Shown: positions 51,879 through 61,479 of the stretch, one piece after another
Layout: each line of letters starts with the position of its first letter
Numbering within the stretch: the first letter of the stretch is position 1
From: JAGRKR01 sp041397725
GTDB taxonomy: Bacteria; Pseudomonadota; Alphaproteobacteria; Rhizobiales; Hyphomicrobiaceae
Direction of reading: 5' to 3'
Assembly: GCA_041397725.1 (NCBI GenBank)
Contig: JAWKVZ010000003.1
Coordinates: 62,001 to 126,000 of the forward strand
Length of the DNA stretch: 64,000 bases
Translations under genes and position numbers: made by a program
Notes under the pieces: model-generated
Databases searched by the model: none
What the model saw: only the letters and a program-made list of their open reading frames with translations
Told to the model about the DNA's origin: nothing

Positions 51879-54392
51879 ATGACCGATGTGGATGTGCGCC
51901 ATCAGGCGGGTCTTGGCCGGCCGCCGGTACGGACGATCAAAGGCCTGAACGGGTTGTTGCTCCTGCTGGCCTTCGCGCTGGCGGGGTTTCTCGGCGCGTT
52001 GGCGCTGCTGGCGCGGGCCGGTGGTGAGCCCATCGTGGTCATGCTGCTGGCGCTCCTGGCGGCGCTCGGTTCATTCTTCGTGTTCGGCGTGGCCACGGGT
52101 TTCGTGACGGTCGGCAGCGCAGCCGACACTTCCGTCAGCGTGCGCGCATGGGCCGACCCGCTGCCCGACGGCATCCGCGTCACCGCGCGCGATGGTACGC
52201 ATCTCTACGCCAACGCCGCCTTCACCGACATTCTCGGTCTCGCGGCCGACGACACCAACGGCGGACTCGAGCGGGCACTCGCCGGAGACGTGCAGGCGAG
52301 CGAGGTGATTTTCCGCCTGATGCAGGCCGTCGAGCGGGGAGAGTCCCGGGAAGAGGAGCTGCGGCTGCGTGGCGCCGGCGCCAATGGCCGGCAGGCCCGC
52401 TGGCTCCGGATCGGCGTCTGGCCCGCTGCGGAGACGGTGCTGTGGCGCGTCGCGGACGTGACGCCGGTACGCCTGCGCCAGGAGGATTCCTTCCGACAGC
52501 TCGAGGACCTGCTGACCTCTTACGATCGTCTCCCCGTCGGCGTGCTGTCCGTGGCGCCGAGTGGGCTGGTCGAGCTGATGAACAGCACGCTTGCCGGCTG
52601 GCTCGGGCGCGATCCCGCGTCGTTGCGGCAGAGCACGTTCGCCGATCTGTTCGCCGGCGAGGCCGCGGCGCTGGTGAATGCCTTGCACATGACGACGCCG
52701 GGCGAGGCCGCTCATCTCGATCTGGACATGTGCGGGCTCGAGGGCGGACTCGTACCGGTGCGGCTCATCGCCACGACGGTCGATATCCCTGGCGAGCGCC
52801 AGCGGGGACTGCGGGCCATCGTGCTGAGGCGCGGTGCCGGCTCACTGCTCGATGCCGACACGCGCGGCGACGACGTGCGTCTGTCGCGCTTCCTGCACGC
52901 CGCCCCGTTCGGCATCGCCACCGTGACCCGGGATGGCCGCATCGCCAACGCCAACGCCGCCTTCGCGCGCATGTTCTATGCCGATGCGCGCTCGCGGCCG
53001 CAGCGGCTGTCGACGCTCATGGAGGAAATCGCCGGAGCCGACGTGCGGGCGCAGGTCGACGCGGCCTTCGCCGCCGCCATCGCCGGCAAGGGCACCGGTG
53101 AGCCGCTCGAGATCTCCTACGGGCCCGACCGGCATTTCTCGCGGCGTATTTTCATCAGCCTTCTGGACCACGGCGACGGCTTGCCCGAGGCTGCCGCGCT
53201 CTACGTCGTCGACACGACCGAGCAGAAGGCCCTCGAGATCAAGTTCGCCCAGAGCCACAAGATGGAGGCGGTCGGCCAGCTCGCCGGCGGCATCGCGCAC
53301 GACTTCAACAACGTGCTGCAGGTCATCATCGGACTGTCCGAACTGTTCACCACCAGCCGCCGGCCTACCGATCCCGGCTATTCCGATGTCATGCAGATCC
53401 GCTCCGAGGCCAATCGTGCCGCCAGCATGGTGAGCCAGTTGCTGGCCTTCGGGCGCAAGCAGACGCTCAAGCCCGAGGTGCTGGCCCTCAACGACGTCGT
53501 GCAGGATCTCGGCTACTCGCTCAACCGCCTGCTGACCGAGCGCATCGAGCTGAAGATCCAGTGCGAGCGCGATCTGTGGTTTGTGAAGGCGGACCGCACG
53601 CAATTCGAGCAGGTGCTCATCAATCTTGCCGTCAACGCGCGCGACGCCATGCCGGAGGGCGGGCGGCTCAGCGTGCGCACGCGCAACATCACCGAGCGCG
53701 AGGCGCAGAAGCTGTCGGGCCAGGGCATGCTGCTGGGCGAGTACGTGCTCGTCGAGGTCGAGGATACCGGCACGGGCATGTCGCCGGAGGTCATGGCCAA
53801 GATCTTCGAACCGTTCTTCTCGACCAAGGAGGTGGGCAAGGGGACCGGGCTCGGCCTCGCGACCGTCTACGGTATCGTCAAGCAGACCGGTGGCTATGTG
53901 TATCCCGAGAGCGAGATCGGCAAGGGCACGACGTTCCGGGTCTACCTGCCCCGCCATCAACCCGACGCCATCGAGATCAAGGGGCCGGGCGCCGGCGCGG
54001 CGGAGCGCCCGAAGGATCTCACGGGCACGGGACGCGTCCTGCTCGTGGAGGACGAGGACGGCGTGCGCAACTTCGCCATGCGCGCGCTGCAACGGCAGGG
54101 CTACGAGGTGCTGACCGCCTCGACGGGCGTGGAGGCGCTGGAGGTGATGGCCGCGCACGACGGGCAGGTCGATCTGGTCGTCAGCGACGTGGTGATGCCG
54201 GAGATGGACGGTCCCACGCTGCTCAAGGAGCTGCGCAAGTCCAAGCCCGACCTGAAGATCATCTTCGTGTCGGGCTATGCGGACGATGTCTTCAAGAAGA
54301 GCCTCGACGCCAACGAGGAGTTCACCTTCCTGCCCAAGCCCTTCACGCTGTCCCAGCTCGCCAACAAGGTGAAGGAAGCGCTTGGCGGCTGA
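51879..54392 (+). CDS. cckA: hybrid sensor histidine kinase CckA
   Basis: An 837-residue cell-cycle kinase/phosphatase that drives phosphate through ChpT to CtrA. Two N-terminal membrane segments (about 22-45 and 50-75) precede PAS-like domains (about 95-200, 215-310 and 340-450). The HisKA motif HKMEAVGQLAGGIAHDFNN has the phospho-acceptor His474. A HATPase domain follows (VNARDAM, DTGTGM, GTGLGLATVYG). A C-terminal receiver domain has Asp770 in VVSDVVMPEMDG. ATG at 51879 gives a short cytosolic lead before the first helix; longer readings run through intergenic sequence. Confidence 0.93.
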   Translation: MTDVDVRHQAGLGRPPVRTIKGLNGLLLLLAFALAGFLGALALLARAGGEPIVVMLLALLAALGSFFVFGVATGFVTVGSAADTSVSVRAWADPLPDGIRVTARDGTHLYANAAFTDILGLAADDTNGGLERALAGDVQASEVIFRLMQAVERGESREEELRLRGAGANGRQARWLRIGVWPAAETVLWRVADVTPVRLRQEDSFRQLEDLLTSYDRLPVGVLSVAPSGLVELMNSTLAGWLGRDPASLRQSTFADLFAGEAAALVNALHMTTPGEAAHLDLDMCGLEGGLVPVRLIATTVDIPGERQRGLRAIVLRRGAGSLLDADTRGDDVRLSRFLHAAPFGIATVTRDGRIANANAAFARMFYADARSRPQRLSTLMEEIAGADVRAQVDAAFAAAIAGKGTGEPLEISYGPDRHFSRRIFISLLDHGDGLPEAAALYVVDTTEQKALEIKFAQSHKMEAVGQLAGGIAHDFNNVLQVIIGLSELFTTSRRPTDPGYSDVMQIRSEANRAASMVSQLLAFGRKQTLKPEVLALNDVVQDLGYSLNRLLTERIELKIQCERDLWFVKADRTQFEQVLINLAVNARDAMPEGGRLSVRTRNITEREAQKLSGQGMLLGEYVLVEVEDTGTGMSPEVMAKIFEPFFSTKEVGKGTGLGLATVYGIVKQTGGYVYPESEIGKGTTFRVYLPRHQPDAIEIKGPGAGAAERPKDLTGTGRVLLVEDEDGVRNFAMRALQRQGYEVLTASTGVEALEVMAAHDGQVDLVVSDVVMPEMDGPTLLKELRKSKPDLKIIFVSGYADDVFKKSLDANEEFTFLPKPFTLSQLANKVKEALGG

Positions 54393-54616
54393 CCGCCGGC
54401 GCGAGATCGCCATCGGGGGCCGGCCGACCCGGGTTCCACCCCAAATGCGCAAGTGAAGCCCCGATCACGCGACGTCGCGGAGCGACTCGCCGTCGGGATT
54501 GCGACGATGGTGGCGATTCGCAGCGCACCTGACGATGGCGGGGGGCGAGTTATGCCGTCGAACAGGGCACGAACACACGGCGAATATCCCCGCACTATCA
54601 GTGGGTTGGTAAGAGC

Positions 54617-54645
54617 TTGCCAAAATAGAACAAAAGAAGTACAGT
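54617..54645 (+). promoter_or_regulatory. recA promoter
   Basis: -35 TTGCCA, 17-base spacer, -10 TACAGT, about 48 bases before the recA ATG. The LexA box lies within the spacer and touches the -10, a layout suited to repression. Confidence 0.5.
54628..54642. promoter_or_regulatory. LexA (SOS) box of recA
   Basis: GAACAAAAGAAGTAC, one change from the alphaproteobacterial LexA direct repeat GAAC-N7-GAAC (second repeat GTAC). Located inside the predicted recA promoter. Confidence 0.65.
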
Positions 54646-54692
54646 GGGCTCGATTGCGCCGATCTGCAACTCGTGAAATAAGGGGAAACGAG

Positions 54693-55874
54693 ATGAGCAC
54701 ACCGGACCTCAGGGTGGTCGAAGGGGGGAGCATGGACAAGCACAAGGCGCTCGATGCCGCGCTCGCACAGATCGAGCGGCACTTCGGCAAAGGCTCGATC
54801 ATGCGGCTTGGTCAGAACGACAAGGCCATCGACATCGAGGCCATTCCGACCGGCTCGCTCGGCCTCGACATCGCGCTTGGCATCGGCGGCCTGCCGCGTG
54901 GCCGCATCATCGAGATTTACGGGCCGGAATCTTCGGGCAAGACGACACTGGCCCTTCAGGTGGTCGCCGAAGCCCAGAAGAAGGGCGGCATCACTGCGTT
55001 CGTCGACGCCGAGCATGCGCTCGATCCGGTCTATGCCAGGAAGCTCGGCGTCAAGGTCGAGGACCTGCTGATCTCCCAGCCCGACACCGGCGAACAGGCG
55101 CTCGAGATTGCCGACACGCTTGTCCGCTCGGGCGCGGTCGATGTGCTGGTGGTCGACTCGGTGGCGGCGCTGACGCCGAAGGCCGAGCTCGAGGGCGAGA
55201 TGGGTGACAGCCTGCCCGGCATGCAGGCACGGCTCATGAGCCAGGCCCTGCGCAAGCTCACCGGCTCGATCTCCAAGTCGCGCACCATGGTCATCTTCAT
55301 CAACCAGATCCGCATGAAGATCGGCGTCATGTTCGGCAATCCGGAGACGACGACAGGCGGCAATGCCTTGAAGTTCTACGCATCCGTGCGTCTCGACATT
55401 CGCCGCATCGGCCAGATCAAGGAGCGCGACGAGGTCGTCGGCAATCAGACCCGCGTCAAGGTCGTCAAGAACAAGGTTGCCCCGCCCTTCAAGCAGGTCG
55501 AGTTCGACATCATGTACGGCGAGGGCATCTCGAAGATGGGTGAGCTCGTTGATCTCGGCGTCAAGGCGGGGATCGTCGACAAGTCCGGCGCCTGGTTCTC
55601 CTATGATGGACAGCGGATCGGGCAGGGCCGTGAGAACGTCAAGTCGTTCCTCAAGGCCAACCCGGCGATGGCCGAGTCGATCGAGCGCGCCATCCGCCAG
55701 AATGCCGGCCTGATCGTCGACCGCATGCTGGCCGCCGTGCCCGAGCCGGGCGAGGCCGACGACGGCGAGAGCGTCGATCCGGAGACGGGCGAGGTGACCG
55801 CGCCCGAGGATGACGGTGAGGATTCCACGGCCGGCGCCAGCTCCACGCGTCGCGCCGGACGCGGCCGGCGCTAG
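54693..55874 (+). CDS. recA: recombinase RecA
   Basis: A 393-residue DNA-strand-exchange ATPase and LexA co-protease. Walker A GPESSGKTT spans residues 77-85, Walker B is LVVDSVAAL, and the MAW-like ssDNA loops (GEMGDSLPGMQARLMSQAL, and GNPETTTGGNALKFY) are intact. The C-terminal tail from about 345 is acidic, then basic (RRAGRGRR), and somewhat longer than E. coli RecA (353). ATG at 54693 follows AGGGGAAACGAG. SOS-controlled by a LexA box upstream. An in-frame start far upstream was rejected because it reads through the promoter. Confidence 0.99.
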   Translation: MSTPDLRVVEGGSMDKHKALDAALAQIERHFGKGSIMRLGQNDKAIDIEAIPTGSLGLDIALGIGGLPRGRIIEIYGPESSGKTTLALQVVAEAQKKGGITAFVDAEHALDPVYARKLGVKVEDLLISQPDTGEQALEIADTLVRSGAVDVLVVDSVAALTPKAELEGEMGDSLPGMQARLMSQALRKLTGSISKSRTMVIFINQIRMKIGVMFGNPETTTGGNALKFYASVRLDIRRIGQIKERDEVVGNQTRVKVVKNKVAPPFKQVEFDIMYGEGISKMGELVDLGVKAGIVDKSGAWFSYDGQRIGQGRENVKSFLKANPAMAESIERAIRQNAGLIVDRMLAAVPEPGEADDGESVDPETGEVTAPEDDGEDSTAGASSTRRAGRGRR

Positions 55875-56472
55875 CGCGCCCCAAGTCTCGACAAGGCTCT
55901 CGACCCAAGGTCTCGGTAGAGGTGTCGAGCGAGGTCTCGACGAGCGCACCCGGCGCTTCCATCGCCGGGTCGGCGGATGTCGCCGGCCTGCCAGGGTATG
56001 CCACTCCGGGCCATTTGGCGGGCGAGCGTGAGGCGGTGTTCCTTGGTGGGGCCGACAGCACGGTGGCGGCCGATCGCGCCGCGGCCTCGTCGCGGCTGTC
56101 GGGGCGGTGGCGCTGTGGCGCCCGGTTTGGCCGGATGCGGTTGCGGCAGCTTCGGGCCGGGGCCGCAGGGGCGGTGCAGCCGGCTGAGCGCAGCTCCTGA
56201 GGCGTGCCGGTCTCGCAACGGCGCGTGCCGGTGACGGGGGGAGTGACGGGGTGGGGCGCCAGGCCCTGCCGCGCCGGCCGGCTGGACAGTGGCCGCCCCC
56301 CCCTATAAATACGGATTGCGCGATGAGACCGTTCGGGGCCGTGATCGCCGGCCGACGGACGGGTGGCGCGCGTCCTGTCCGGCGGCTCGCTCGAGGCGCC
56401 GCGGGGCGTCGGCCGCCAGGCACGCCAGCGTCGCGCACGACCAGTGCAACCCACGTAAGGCACTTCCATTCC
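55875..56472. other. recA-alaS spacer, no gene seen
   Basis: 598 bases, very GC-rich. It begins with a degenerate 12-base tandem repeat (55886-55946). A CCTATAAATACGG segment near 56300-56314 stands out as AT-rich and may be a promoter element for alaS. Several open frames exist on both strands but have the Arg/Pro-rich composition of chance frames. Confidence 0.45.
55886..55946. repeat. degenerate 12-base tandem repeat after recA
   Basis: Five units starting at 55886, 55898, 55911, 55923 and 55935, with consensus TCTCGAC(n)AAGG; three units carry an exact TCTCGAC. GTCGAG in the fourth unit can pair with the others, so a folded 3' end of the recA transcript is possible. Confidence 0.5.
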
Positions 56473-59154
56473 ATGACCGGTGTCAACGAGATCCGCAGGG
56501 CCTTTCTCGACTATTTCCGAGCGTTCGAGCACGAGATCGTGTCGTCCTCGCCGCTGGTCCCGCGCAACGATCCCACGCTGATGTTCACCAACGCGGGGAT
56601 GGTGCAGTTCAAGAACGTCTTCACCGGCCAGGAGTCGCGGCCCTACAATCGGGCGGTGACCTCGCAGAAGTGCGTGCGTGCCGGCGGCAAGCACAACGAT
56701 CTCGACAACGTCGGCTACACCGCGCGCCATCACACGTTCTTCGAGATGCTCGGCAATTTCTCGTTCGGCGACTACTTCAAGGAGCTCGCCATCGAGCTGG
56801 CATGGAACCTCGTCACGAAGGAGTTCGGCCTCGACCCGAAGCGTCTGCTCGTGACCGTCTATTCCGAGGACGACGACGCCTTCGCGATCTGGAAGAAGCT
56901 CACCGGGTTCAGCGACGACAAGATCATCCGCATCCCCACGTCCGACAATTTCTGGGCCATGGGCGACACTGGACCGTGCGGGCCATGCTCCGAGATTTTC
57001 TTCGACCACGGGCCGAAGATCCCGGGCGGACCACCCGGCAGTGACGATGCCGACGGTGATCGCTTCATCGAGATCTGGAACCTCGTGTTCATGCAGTTCG
57101 AGCAGCGCGCGCCGGGCGACCGGGTCGACCTGCCGCGCCCCTCGATCGATACCGGCATGGGCCTCGAGCGCATCTCGGCCGTCCTGCAGGGCACGCACGA
57201 CAACTACGAGACCGACCTCTTCAAGGCGCTGATCGCCGCCTCGGTGGATGCCACGGGCGTCGAGGCGGAAGGCGAAGCCAAGTCGAGCCACAAGGTCATC
57301 GCGGATCATCTGCGGGCCTCGAGCTTTCTCATCGCCGATGGCGTGCTGCCCTCCAACGAAGGGCGCGGCTACGTGCTGCGGCGGATCATGCGGCGCGCCA
57401 TGCGCCACGCGCGACTGCTCGGCGCCAAGGACCCGCTGATGCATCGTCTGGTGCCGGCGCTGGTGCGCCAGATGGGCGATACCTATGCCGAGCTGGTGCG
57501 CGCCCAGGCGCTCATCACGGAAACGCTGAAGCTCGAGGAGACGCGCTTTCGCGCCACACTCGACAAGGGGCTGGGCCTGCTCGCCGACGCCTCCCGGACC
57601 ATGCGTTCCGGCGACACCTTCCCGGGTGACGTGGCCTTCCGCCTCTACGACACCTATGGCTTCCCGCTCGACCTGACGCAGGATGCCCTGAAGCCGCGCG
57701 GCATCACGGTCGACACGGACGCTTTCGGCGCGGCCATGCAGCGGCAGAAGGATGAGGCGCGTAAAGCCTGGAAGGGCTCCGGAGATGCGGCCACCGAGTT
57801 GGTCTGGTTCGAGCTGCGCGAGCGGGTCGGCGCGACCGAGTTCCTGGGCTATGCCACGGAGCTGGCCGAGGGGCAGGTCAGCGCCGTGGTCAAGGGCGGC
57901 AAGGAAGCCAAGAGCCTGAAGAAGGGCGACGAGGGCGCGCTGGTGCTCAACCAGACGCCGTTCTACGGCGAATCCGGCGGCCAGGTCGGCGATGTCGGCG
58001 TCATTCGCGGCATGAACGGCGCGGTCTTCCGCGTCACCGACACGCAGAAGCGCCTCGGCGATCTCTTCGTGCATCTGGGTGTCGTGGAGAAGGGCACGTT
58101 CAAGCCCGACGATTCCGTCGAGCTCGAGGTGGATCGCGCGATGCGGACGGCCACGCGCGCCAATCACTCCGCGACGCATCTCCTGCACGAGGCGCTGCGG
58201 CAGGTGCTTGGCACGCACGTGGCGCAGAAAGGGTCCATGGTCGCGCCCGACCGGCTGCGCTTCGACTTCTCCCATCCCAAGGCCATGTCGGCCGAGGAGG
58301 TGCGCAAGGTCGAGGACCTCGCCAATGCCGTGGTGCTCGAAAACGGCCCCGTCGAAACGCGGCTGATGGCGCTCGAGGACGCGATGCAGTCGGGCGCCAT
58401 GGCGCTCTTCGGCGAGAAGTATGGCGATGAGGTGCGCGTCGTCTCGATGGGGGCTAGCGGGCACGACGGGCGCTCCAACAAGGCCTGGTCGGTGGAGCTT
58501 TGCGGTGGCACGCATGTCCGTCGCACGGGCGACATCGGCGTCATCAGGATCGTGGCCGAAACGGCGGTCGCGGCGGGCGTGCGCCGTCTCGAGGCGCTGA
58601 CCGCCGAGAATGCGCGCCAGTACCTCGGCTCGCAGGACGAGCGACTGCGCGAGGCGGCGGCGCTGCTGAAAGCCAAGCCCGACGACGTGCTCGACCGTCT
58701 CAAGTCGCTGATCGACGAGCGCCGGCAGATCGAGCGCCAGCTCGCCGACGCCAAGAAGCAACTCGCGCTTGGCGGTGGCGGGGCCGGCAATGGCGCCGCC
58801 GCGGCGTCCCCCGTCCAGACCATCGGGACGGTCAAGCTGCTGGCGAGGACCGTGCACGGCATCCAGCCCAAGGACCTGCGCGGTCTGGTGGACGACGGCA
58901 AGAAGCAGATCGGCTCGGGTATCGTCGCGATCATCGGCGTCACCGAGGAAGGCAAGGCCGGCCTCGTGGTCGGCGTGACGCCCGATCTCGTCGGCTCCTG
59001 GAGTGCCGTCGATCTTGTGCAGGTCGGCGCCGAGGCGCTCGGCGGCAAGGGCGGCGGCGGGCGGCCGGACATGGCGCAGGCCGGCGGTCCCGACGGGGCC
59101 AAGGCCGAAGGCGCGCTGGCCGCGATCGCGCGACGGATCGAGGGGCAGGGCTGA
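56473..59154 (+). CDS. alaS: alanyl-tRNA synthetase
   Basis: An 893-residue class II synthetase. The catalytic core begins with NEIRRAFLDYF and has motif 2-like CVRAGGKHNDLDNVG and motif 3-type GMGLERI. The editing domain zinc ligands are in NHSATHLLHEAL and CGGTHVRRTGDIG. A C-terminal DHHA1-like domain (about 740-890) contains a Gly-rich insert. Length typical (about 880). ATG at 56473; the GTAAGG upstream is a weak ribosome site. Essential for charging tRNA-Ala. Confidence 0.98.
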   Translation: MTGVNEIRRAFLDYFRAFEHEIVSSSPLVPRNDPTLMFTNAGMVQFKNVFTGQESRPYNRAVTSQKCVRAGGKHNDLDNVGYTARHHTFFEMLGNFSFGDYFKELAIELAWNLVTKEFGLDPKRLLVTVYSEDDDAFAIWKKLTGFSDDKIIRIPTSDNFWAMGDTGPCGPCSEIFFDHGPKIPGGPPGSDDADGDRFIEIWNLVFMQFEQRAPGDRVDLPRPSIDTGMGLERISAVLQGTHDNYETDLFKALIAASVDATGVEAEGEAKSSHKVIADHLRASSFLIADGVLPSNEGRGYVLRRIMRRAMRHARLLGAKDPLMHRLVPALVRQMGDTYAELVRAQALITETLKLEETRFRATLDKGLGLLADASRTMRSGDTFPGDVAFRLYDTYGFPLDLTQDALKPRGITVDTDAFGAAMQRQKDEARKAWKGSGDAATELVWFELRERVGATEFLGYATELAEGQVSAVVKGGKEAKSLKKGDEGALVLNQTPFYGESGGQVGDVGVIRGMNGAVFRVTDTQKRLGDLFVHLGVVEKGTFKPDDSVELEVDRAMRTATRANHSATHLLHEALRQVLGTHVAQKGSMVAPDRLRFDFSHPKAMSAEEVRKVEDLANAVVLENGPVETRLMALEDAMQSGAMALFGEKYGDEVRVVSMGASGHDGRSNKAWSVELCGGTHVRRTGDIGVIRIVAETAVAAGVRRLEALTAENARQYLGSQDERLREAAALLKAKPDDVLDRLKSLIDERRQIERQLADAKKQLALGGGGAGNGAAAASPVQTIGTVKLLARTVHGIQPKDLRGLVDDGKKQIGSGIVAIIGVTEEGKAGLVVGVTPDLVGSWSAVDLVQVGAEALGGKGGGGRPDMAQAGGPDGAKAEGALAAIARRIEGQG

Positions 59155-59203
59155 ACCCGGCCCGGTGACGCCTGATCCGGGGTATGGGTGACGCGGAGCG
59201 GGC

Positions 59204-60355
59204 GTGCGGGGGAGTATGCGTCAGCGGCGCCGTGGCAAGACCGATCCGAGAAGCCTCGCCGTTCAGGCCATCGTCCTGGCGCTCGTCGTGGCGGTGCTCG
59301 GCTGGCTGCTGCACAATCTCGTCGCCAATCTCTCCGCGCGCAACATCACGTCCGGCTTCGGCTTCCTCTGGGACACCTCCGGCTTCGCCATCTCGCAGAA
59401 GCTGATCGCCTTCGACGAGACGTCGAGCTACGGGCGGGCGTTCCTGGTGGCGCTGCTCAACACGCTGCTGGTGGCTGCCATCGCCATCCCCCTCGCGACC
59501 GTCGTCGGCGTCGTCGTCGGCGTGGCGCGTCTGTCGTCCAATCCGCTCGTGAGCTGGCTCGGCGGAGCCTATGTCGAGCTCGTGCGCAACGTGCCGCTGC
59601 TGCTCCAGCTTTTCTTCTGGTATTTTGCGGTTCTGCGCCCCTTGCCGCCGCCGCGCCAGTCGCTGGCGCTGGCGCCGGGCGTGTTCCTCAACAACCGCGG
59701 CCTCTATCTGCCGGAACCGCTGGCCGGGGAGTGGACGGCGGTACTCGCCGCTGTCCTGGCGCTCGTCGCTCTGGCGAGCCTCGCCTGGCGCCATGTTGCG
59801 CCCCTGATCCCTTTGCCGGAGGGCTGGAGCGCCGCCGCCATCGGCCGCGCACTTCGTGTCGCCGCGATGATCCTCGTCCTGGCGGTTCTCGTCTCGCTCA
59901 GGCTGGAGCTGCCGGCGGCGGGTGGCCTCAACCTCGTCGGCGGGCTCAGGATCCTGCCCGAGCTGGTGGCATTGGTCCTGGCTCTGGCCATCTATACCGC
60001 CGCCTTCATCGCCGAGATCGTGCGTGGCGCCATACTTTCGGTACGGCGCGGGCAGCTTCAGGCGGCGCGGGCGCTCGGGCTGCGCAATTGGCCGGCGCTG
60101 CGCCTCGTCGTGCTGCCTCAGGCCGTGCGCAGCATCATTCCGCCGCTCACCAACCAGTACCTGAACCTGACCAAGAACTCGTCCCTCGCCGCCGCCATCG
60201 CCTATCCCGATGTCGTGTCCGTGCTATCGGGGCCGGTGCTGGAGCAGACCAACCGGGCGATCGAGGTCGTGGTGCTGGCCATGGGTGTCTACCTCGTGCT
60301 GTCGCTGACGACTGCCGGGCTCATGAGCCTCTACGGGAGGCGGCATGGCCGATAG
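59204..60355 (+). CDS. aapQ: general L-amino acid ABC permease AapQ
   Basis: A 383-residue inner-membrane permease of the HisMQ type. The N-terminal part has LSARNITSGFGFLWDTSGFAI and VRNVPLLLQLFFWYFAVLR. The C-terminal BPD part has the EAA loop AARALGLRNWPALRLVVLPQAVR. These are hallmark AapQ/BztB segments. GTG at 59204 follows GGAG at five bases; ATG at 59216 is a possible alternative. It overlaps aapM by 11 bases. Confidence 0.93.
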   Translation: MRGSMRQRRRGKTDPRSLAVQAIVLALVVAVLGWLLHNLVANLSARNITSGFGFLWDTSGFAISQKLIAFDETSSYGRAFLVALLNTLLVAAIAIPLATVVGVVVGVARLSSNPLVSWLGGAYVELVRNVPLLLQLFFWYFAVLRPLPPPRQSLALAPGVFLNNRGLYLPEPLAGEWTAVLAAVLALVALASLAWRHVAPLIPLPEGWSAAAIGRALRVAAMILVLAVLVSLRLELPAAGGLNLVGGLRILPELVALVLALAIYTAAFIAEIVRGAILSVRRGQLQAARALGLRNWPALRLVVLPQAVRSIIPPLTNQYLNLTKNSSLAAAIAYPDVVSVLSGPVLEQTNRAIEVVVLAMGVYLVLSLTTAGLMSLYGRRHGR

Positions 60356-61460
60356 CGATGAGAACGCGGGCGGCAGGGCCGGCGGGCCTCGCGCCGGGCG
60401 TCCGGCAATGAACTGGCGCAGGGCCGTGCACGCGCTCTTCTCGAGCCCGGGCAATGCGCTGCTGACGCTACTGGCGCTCGCCGTCCTCTGGTGGATCGCG
60501 GTGCCGCTGATCCGCTTTGCGCTGGTCGATGCCGTCTGGAGAGGCGGGGTCGAGGCGTGCCGCAAGCCCGGAGTCGGCGCCTGCTGGCCGTTCATCGAGG
60601 CGCACATCGGCCAGTTCATCTATGGCGGCTATCCGCTCGCCGCGCGCTGGCGCGTCGATGCGGCGCTGCTGATCGGGGCAGGCCTGCTGTTGCCGCTGCT
60701 GTGGCGGCGGGTGCCGGCGAAGCGGCTCAACGCCGTACTGCTGCTGGCGGGCTTCCCGGTGATCGCCTTCGTACTGCTGCGGGGCGGGATGCTCGGCCTC
60801 GCCAGCGTCGAGCCGGAGCTGTGGGGCGGCCTCATGCTGACCCTGATCGTGGCGGCGACCGGCATCACGCTGGCCGTGCCGATCGGCGTGCTGCTGGCGC
60901 TCGCGCGGCAGTCCGAGCTGCCGGTGCTACGCGTGCTCGCCTCGCTCTTCATCGAGACCTGGCGCGGCGTGCCGCTCATCACGGTGCTCTTCATGGCCAG
61001 CGTGATGCTGCCGCTGTTCCTGCCCGAGGGCTCACGGATCGAGCGGCTCTACGGCGCCCTGGTCGGCGTCGCCATGTTCGCGGGCGCCTACATGGCCGAG
61101 GTCATTCGCGGCGGGCTCGCCGCCGTGCCGCGCGGTCAGGTGCAGGCGGCGGCGGCGCTCGGCATGCCGAGGCGCACGGCGCTCGTCTACGTCGTGCTGC
61201 CGCAGGCACTGCGCCATGCCATCCCCGGCATGGTCAACTCGTCGGTCGGCCTGTTGAAGGACACCACGCTCGTGCTCACCATCGGTCTTTTCGACCTGCT
61301 CGGGATCGTGCAGCGCAGCTTCACGAATGCGGCCTGGGCCAGTCCGGTCACGGCCTCGACCGGGTATCTGTTCGTCGGGCTGGTCTTCTGGGTGCTCTGC
61401 TTCTCGCTGTCGCGCTATGCGCTCGGCGTCGAGCGCCGGCTGGCGCGGGGCCGCTTCTGA
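60345..61460 (+). CDS. aapM: general L-amino acid ABC permease AapM
   Basis: A 371-residue inner-membrane permease paired with AapQ. Characteristic segments are TLIVAATGITLAVPIGVLLALAR, FIETWRGVPLITVLFMASVMLP and the EAA loop AAAALGMPRRTALVYVVLPQALR. The binding protein (AapJ) and ATPase (AapP) normally encoded on either side are absent here; the next gene downstream is convergent and unrelated. Confidence 0.93.
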   Translation: MADSDENAGGRAGGPRAGRPAMNWRRAVHALFSSPGNALLTLLALAVLWWIAVPLIRFALVDAVWRGGVEACRKPGVGACWPFIEAHIGQFIYGGYPLAARWRVDAALLIGAGLLLPLLWRRVPAKRLNAVLLLAGFPVIAFVLLRGGMLGLASVEPELWGGLMLTLIVAATGITLAVPIGVLLALARQSELPVLRVLASLFIETWRGVPLITVLFMASVMLPLFLPEGSRIERLYGALVGVAMFAGAYMAEVIRGGLAAVPRGQVQAAAALGMPRRTALVYVVLPQALRHAIPGMVNSSVGLLKDTTLVLTIGLFDLLGIVQRSFTNAAWASPVTASTGYLFVGLVFWVLCFSLSRYALGVERRLARGRF

Positions 61461-61479
61461 GCGCCGCCGCCGTCCGCGC

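Noticed and set aside
55651..58857. 1068-residue frame on the minus strand opposite recA end and alaS
   Set aside because: Spans a gene boundary and an intergenic region with no conserved motif; shadow of alaS codon bias.
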